Below are positions 62,162-64,000 of a stretch of DNA of 64,000 nucleotides, in pieces; position 1 is the stretch's first letter, and the number at the start of each line of letters is the position of its first letter. The notes beneath the pieces are model-generated. The model saw only the letters and a program-made list of their open reading frames with translations, was not told the origin of the DNA and ran no database searches. Origin of the DNA: Pyropia yezoensis (Eukaryota; Rhodophyta; Bangiophyceae; Bangiales; Bangiaceae); contig CM020620.1 of assembly GCA_009829735.1 (NCBI GenBank), positions 15,597,186 to 15,661,185 on the forward strand. Direction: 5' to 3'. The position numbers were made by a program, and so were the translations under genes.

Positions 62162-62630
62162 TGTGGCAGTATTGACCCCCAGGTAGGGGGGCAACACGTG
62201 CCATGCAAGGGGCGGCAGGCCACTAGCCTGATCCGTTCCTCCCCCTGCATTTGGGTCCATATTCCCTAAGTTTGGGATAGTTAGCTTAGTAGTAAATCCA
62301 ACTTGGATTTGAGGGTTTTCTGCATTTATCGTCTTGAATTTTCGTGTGGCCCGGTGGGCAGGTGCTGGGGTGGGAGATTCTGAGTGGCGAGATTCTGAGT
62401 GGACCCTGGGGGGATAAGGGGAGGGACAGCGGGGCTTGGCCCTGCGTCCCCGTCCCGACCAAGAAACTGTTGGACCACACACCATCTTCTTGTTTGTCCG
62501 TGGGGGGTTTGCCCCACAACAGGGACAGAGTGTGTGCGACTTGCACTTCTTCCGGTTCCCCCGACACGGGAGGCAGCCCTGGCACACCGCCCCAACTTGG
62601 GTGCCGTGTGTGCTTGTGGTTTTTGCCACA
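62162..62630 (+). repeat. Family-A LTR fused to family-B sequence
   Basis: A full 469-bp family-A LTR (TGTGGCA...TGCCACA). On its left is the GC minisatellite, on its right, with no spacer, the interior of a family-B gag. No target duplication is visible and no second family-A LTR follows, so this is a recombination or rearrangement product rather than a clean insertion. Confidence 0.9.
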
Positions 62631-63586
62631 AGGATGAGGAGATGTTTGGACGCCGGATCCAAGAGCTCGACTACGAGCTGGGGAAGCTCCTCGGTGAAGG
62701 GGAACTACGGGCCATCCTGTTCGCAGGAGTACCTTACTACGTGCGGATATCCGCACGGGGAGCCAATACGGCCCGGACGAGCTTCAGTCGACTGATGCAT
62801 ATGTGCAAGTCCCTAGGGGACGCCTACCGGGCGCTACACCCGGAATGTGCCTTAGCCCCGAAGCCCAAGGGTGAGGGAGGCAATCCCAGTCTTACCCCGG
62901 TACCGAGGCAAGAGAAGGTGGAACGTAAGGCCGCACCAGTACTGGTGGCGACCGAACATACTCCTACCGGTGAGGATGAACCTCGAGTCGACCAACAGGG
63001 CCACCTGTTGCTACCGGCGACGCCGGTGATTGATGAGCATGGTACGGTAGCGTACATCGCCCCGGCTGGGACCCAGTTCCAGGTCAACGAGGGAGCGGGT
63101 AGGCGCGTCCCGTATGTGCGGACTACGGGGTATGCCCAAGTTACGGGTAACCCCCACCAGCCCCTGCCGACATGGGCAGTACGTACGGAGGCACCTCCGC
63201 ACATCGCTGGTAGAGCCAACCGGTTGCGGGAGTCCATGTTCCGGCTGGCACTGGGACCCAAGGCCTACCAAGGCGCGGGCACTCGGGCGCCCGAGGCGGG
63301 CAACCGGACCTATGGAGCCAACCCGACGCGGACGCCCGGGACGGCCGGCACGTCCGGATGTACGTTGTGCGGAGACCCCCAACACTGGGTGTCCTCATGC
63401 CCGCTCATTCCGGAGGAGTCTCGACGGGCAGCGGCGCAACGCAAGGCCTCCGTCGGTGGGTATCCCGCCCGAGGCCCGGCACCGGGTAGGCAGCAAGCTC
63501 CAGGAGGAGTACTGGCAGTCGAGGAGGCACCCCCTCCCTCGGATGCCCCGGAGGACAGTACCCGGCCGAGCACGGGAAACGAGTAA
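62631..63586 (+). pseudogene. Partial gag of a second family-B element
   Basis: Begins abruptly in the middle of gag, at the codons that in element B surround the TAG; here that codon is GAG. It then follows element B closely (FGRRIQELDYELGKLLGEGE, RISARGANTARTSFSRLMHM) to a CCHC knuckle (CTLCGDPQHWVSSC) and a TAA at 63584-63586. The N-terminal 410 residues, the 5' LTR and the primer site are missing, so this copy cannot be autonomous. Confidence 0.9.
63574..63580 (+). promoter_or_regulatory. Candidate -1 frameshift site, second B copy
   Basis: GGGAAAC as G-GGA-AAC in the gag frame, followed by GAG TAA as in element B. About 60 bases later CCGCGGGG-AAA-GCCCCACGG can form a hairpin (about 63641-63662). 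Confidence 0.75.
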
Positions 63587-64000
63587 GAGGAAGGACGGCA
63601 CGGGGTCGCTGGGGTAACCCAAGCAAGCCACCCCGGACTGCCGCGGGGAAAGCCCCACGGAGAGCGCGGTTGAGCCGACGCCGCATCAACCCCCGGGTAC
63701 ACCTTCCGGCCCCGACGACACGGCGTCAGGGGATTGATGACCAACCTCCAAGGTTGGGAGGAGAGGACGGGAAGCCCCGTCACATGGAACCAGACAAGGG
63801 CCCTGTTCAGGATGCCCGAGCTACACCGGATATTGGTGTAGGCCACGTGCTGTTCACCTTGGAGAGCTTCAAGGTAGCAGCCACACTGGGGGTTGACCCC
63901 CAGTCGACCCGATCGTACTACCCTGTACTGGATACAGGGGCTGGACCTAACCTGATCCGGAAGGATACCCTCCCGGACAAGTGGCTCCCGCGAGTCAGAG
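63577..64000 (+). CDS. Pol of second family-B element, cut by window end
   Basis: In the -1 frame from the slippery site the translation follows family-B pol: KAPRRARLSRRRINPRVHLP, GIDDQPPRLGGE, VGHVLFTLESFKVAATLGVD and the protease motif VLDTGAGPNLIRKDTLPDKW. It is open to the last base. The ATG that element B has at the start of its pol frame is absent here, which supports expression by frameshift. Confidence 0.88.

Noticed and set aside
60672..62250. Long Arg/Ala-rich ORFs of up to about 500 codons on the minus strand, and others on the plus strand
   Set aside because: They are low-complexity translations of CCG/GCC repeats, open in many frames at once, and run into the LTR.

Overview
The window is nuclear DNA from a eukaryote. 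It is GC-rich and full of low-complexity CCG/GCC sequence. The host genes seen are eukaryotic: a 60S ribosomal protein uL22 gene with an intron, a SWIB-domain gene, a broken protein kinase gene, a membrane-anchored methyltransferase, a TOC-type plastid-import GTPase and a PpiC-rhodanese protein like those of plastids. The last two point to a photosynthetic lineage. High GC, few introns and heavy repeat load would fit a bangiophyte red alga (Porphyra/Pyropia type), but that is inference.

Layout. 1-7.5 kb: one methyltransferase gene (2999-3841, minus) in otherwise non-coding sequence, a 1.3 kb segment bracketed by 17-bp inverted repeats, and a 451-bp TA-flanked MITE. 7.5-11.5 kb: a 203-bp minisatellite array running into a decayed Cys/His-rich gene, then a Tc1/mariner-type transposase fragment. 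12.1-38.3 kb: Ty3/gypsy retrotransposons. An internally deleted copy of family A (12154-17170, TSD ATTGG) is followed by a long family-A element (18181-38315). The gag of the long element is split by a complete, very young family-B element (19906-30658, TSD GCGAC, LTRs differing at 1 of 363 positions). 38.3-50 kb: SWIB gene, PpiC-rhodanese gene, TOC-like GTPase gene, an unassigned Ala-rich gene and uL22. 52-60 kb: a protein kinase gene split in its activation segment by a 6.95-kb CACTA-type DNA transposon (52687-59637, TSD CTG) carrying a decayed tnp2 transposase. 60.6-64 kb: a GC minisatellite, a family-A LTR fused directly to a family-B gag, and the start of a second family-B pol running off the window.

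The most notable system is shared by retrotransposon families A and B. Each has gag and pol in the sense direction, linked by what looks like a -1 frameshift at GGGAAAC. Each then carries a long ORF (647 and 790 codons) in the antisense direction between pol and the 3' LTR, starting near that LTR and converging on the end of pol. The two antisense proteins share a recognisable central block. The intact copy survives in a family-A element whose gag and pol are largely deleted. Both families also have the same primer-binding-site sequence.

Runs of 22-29 consecutive G or C recur, and three genes change reading frame at C runs. Those frames should be read with caution.
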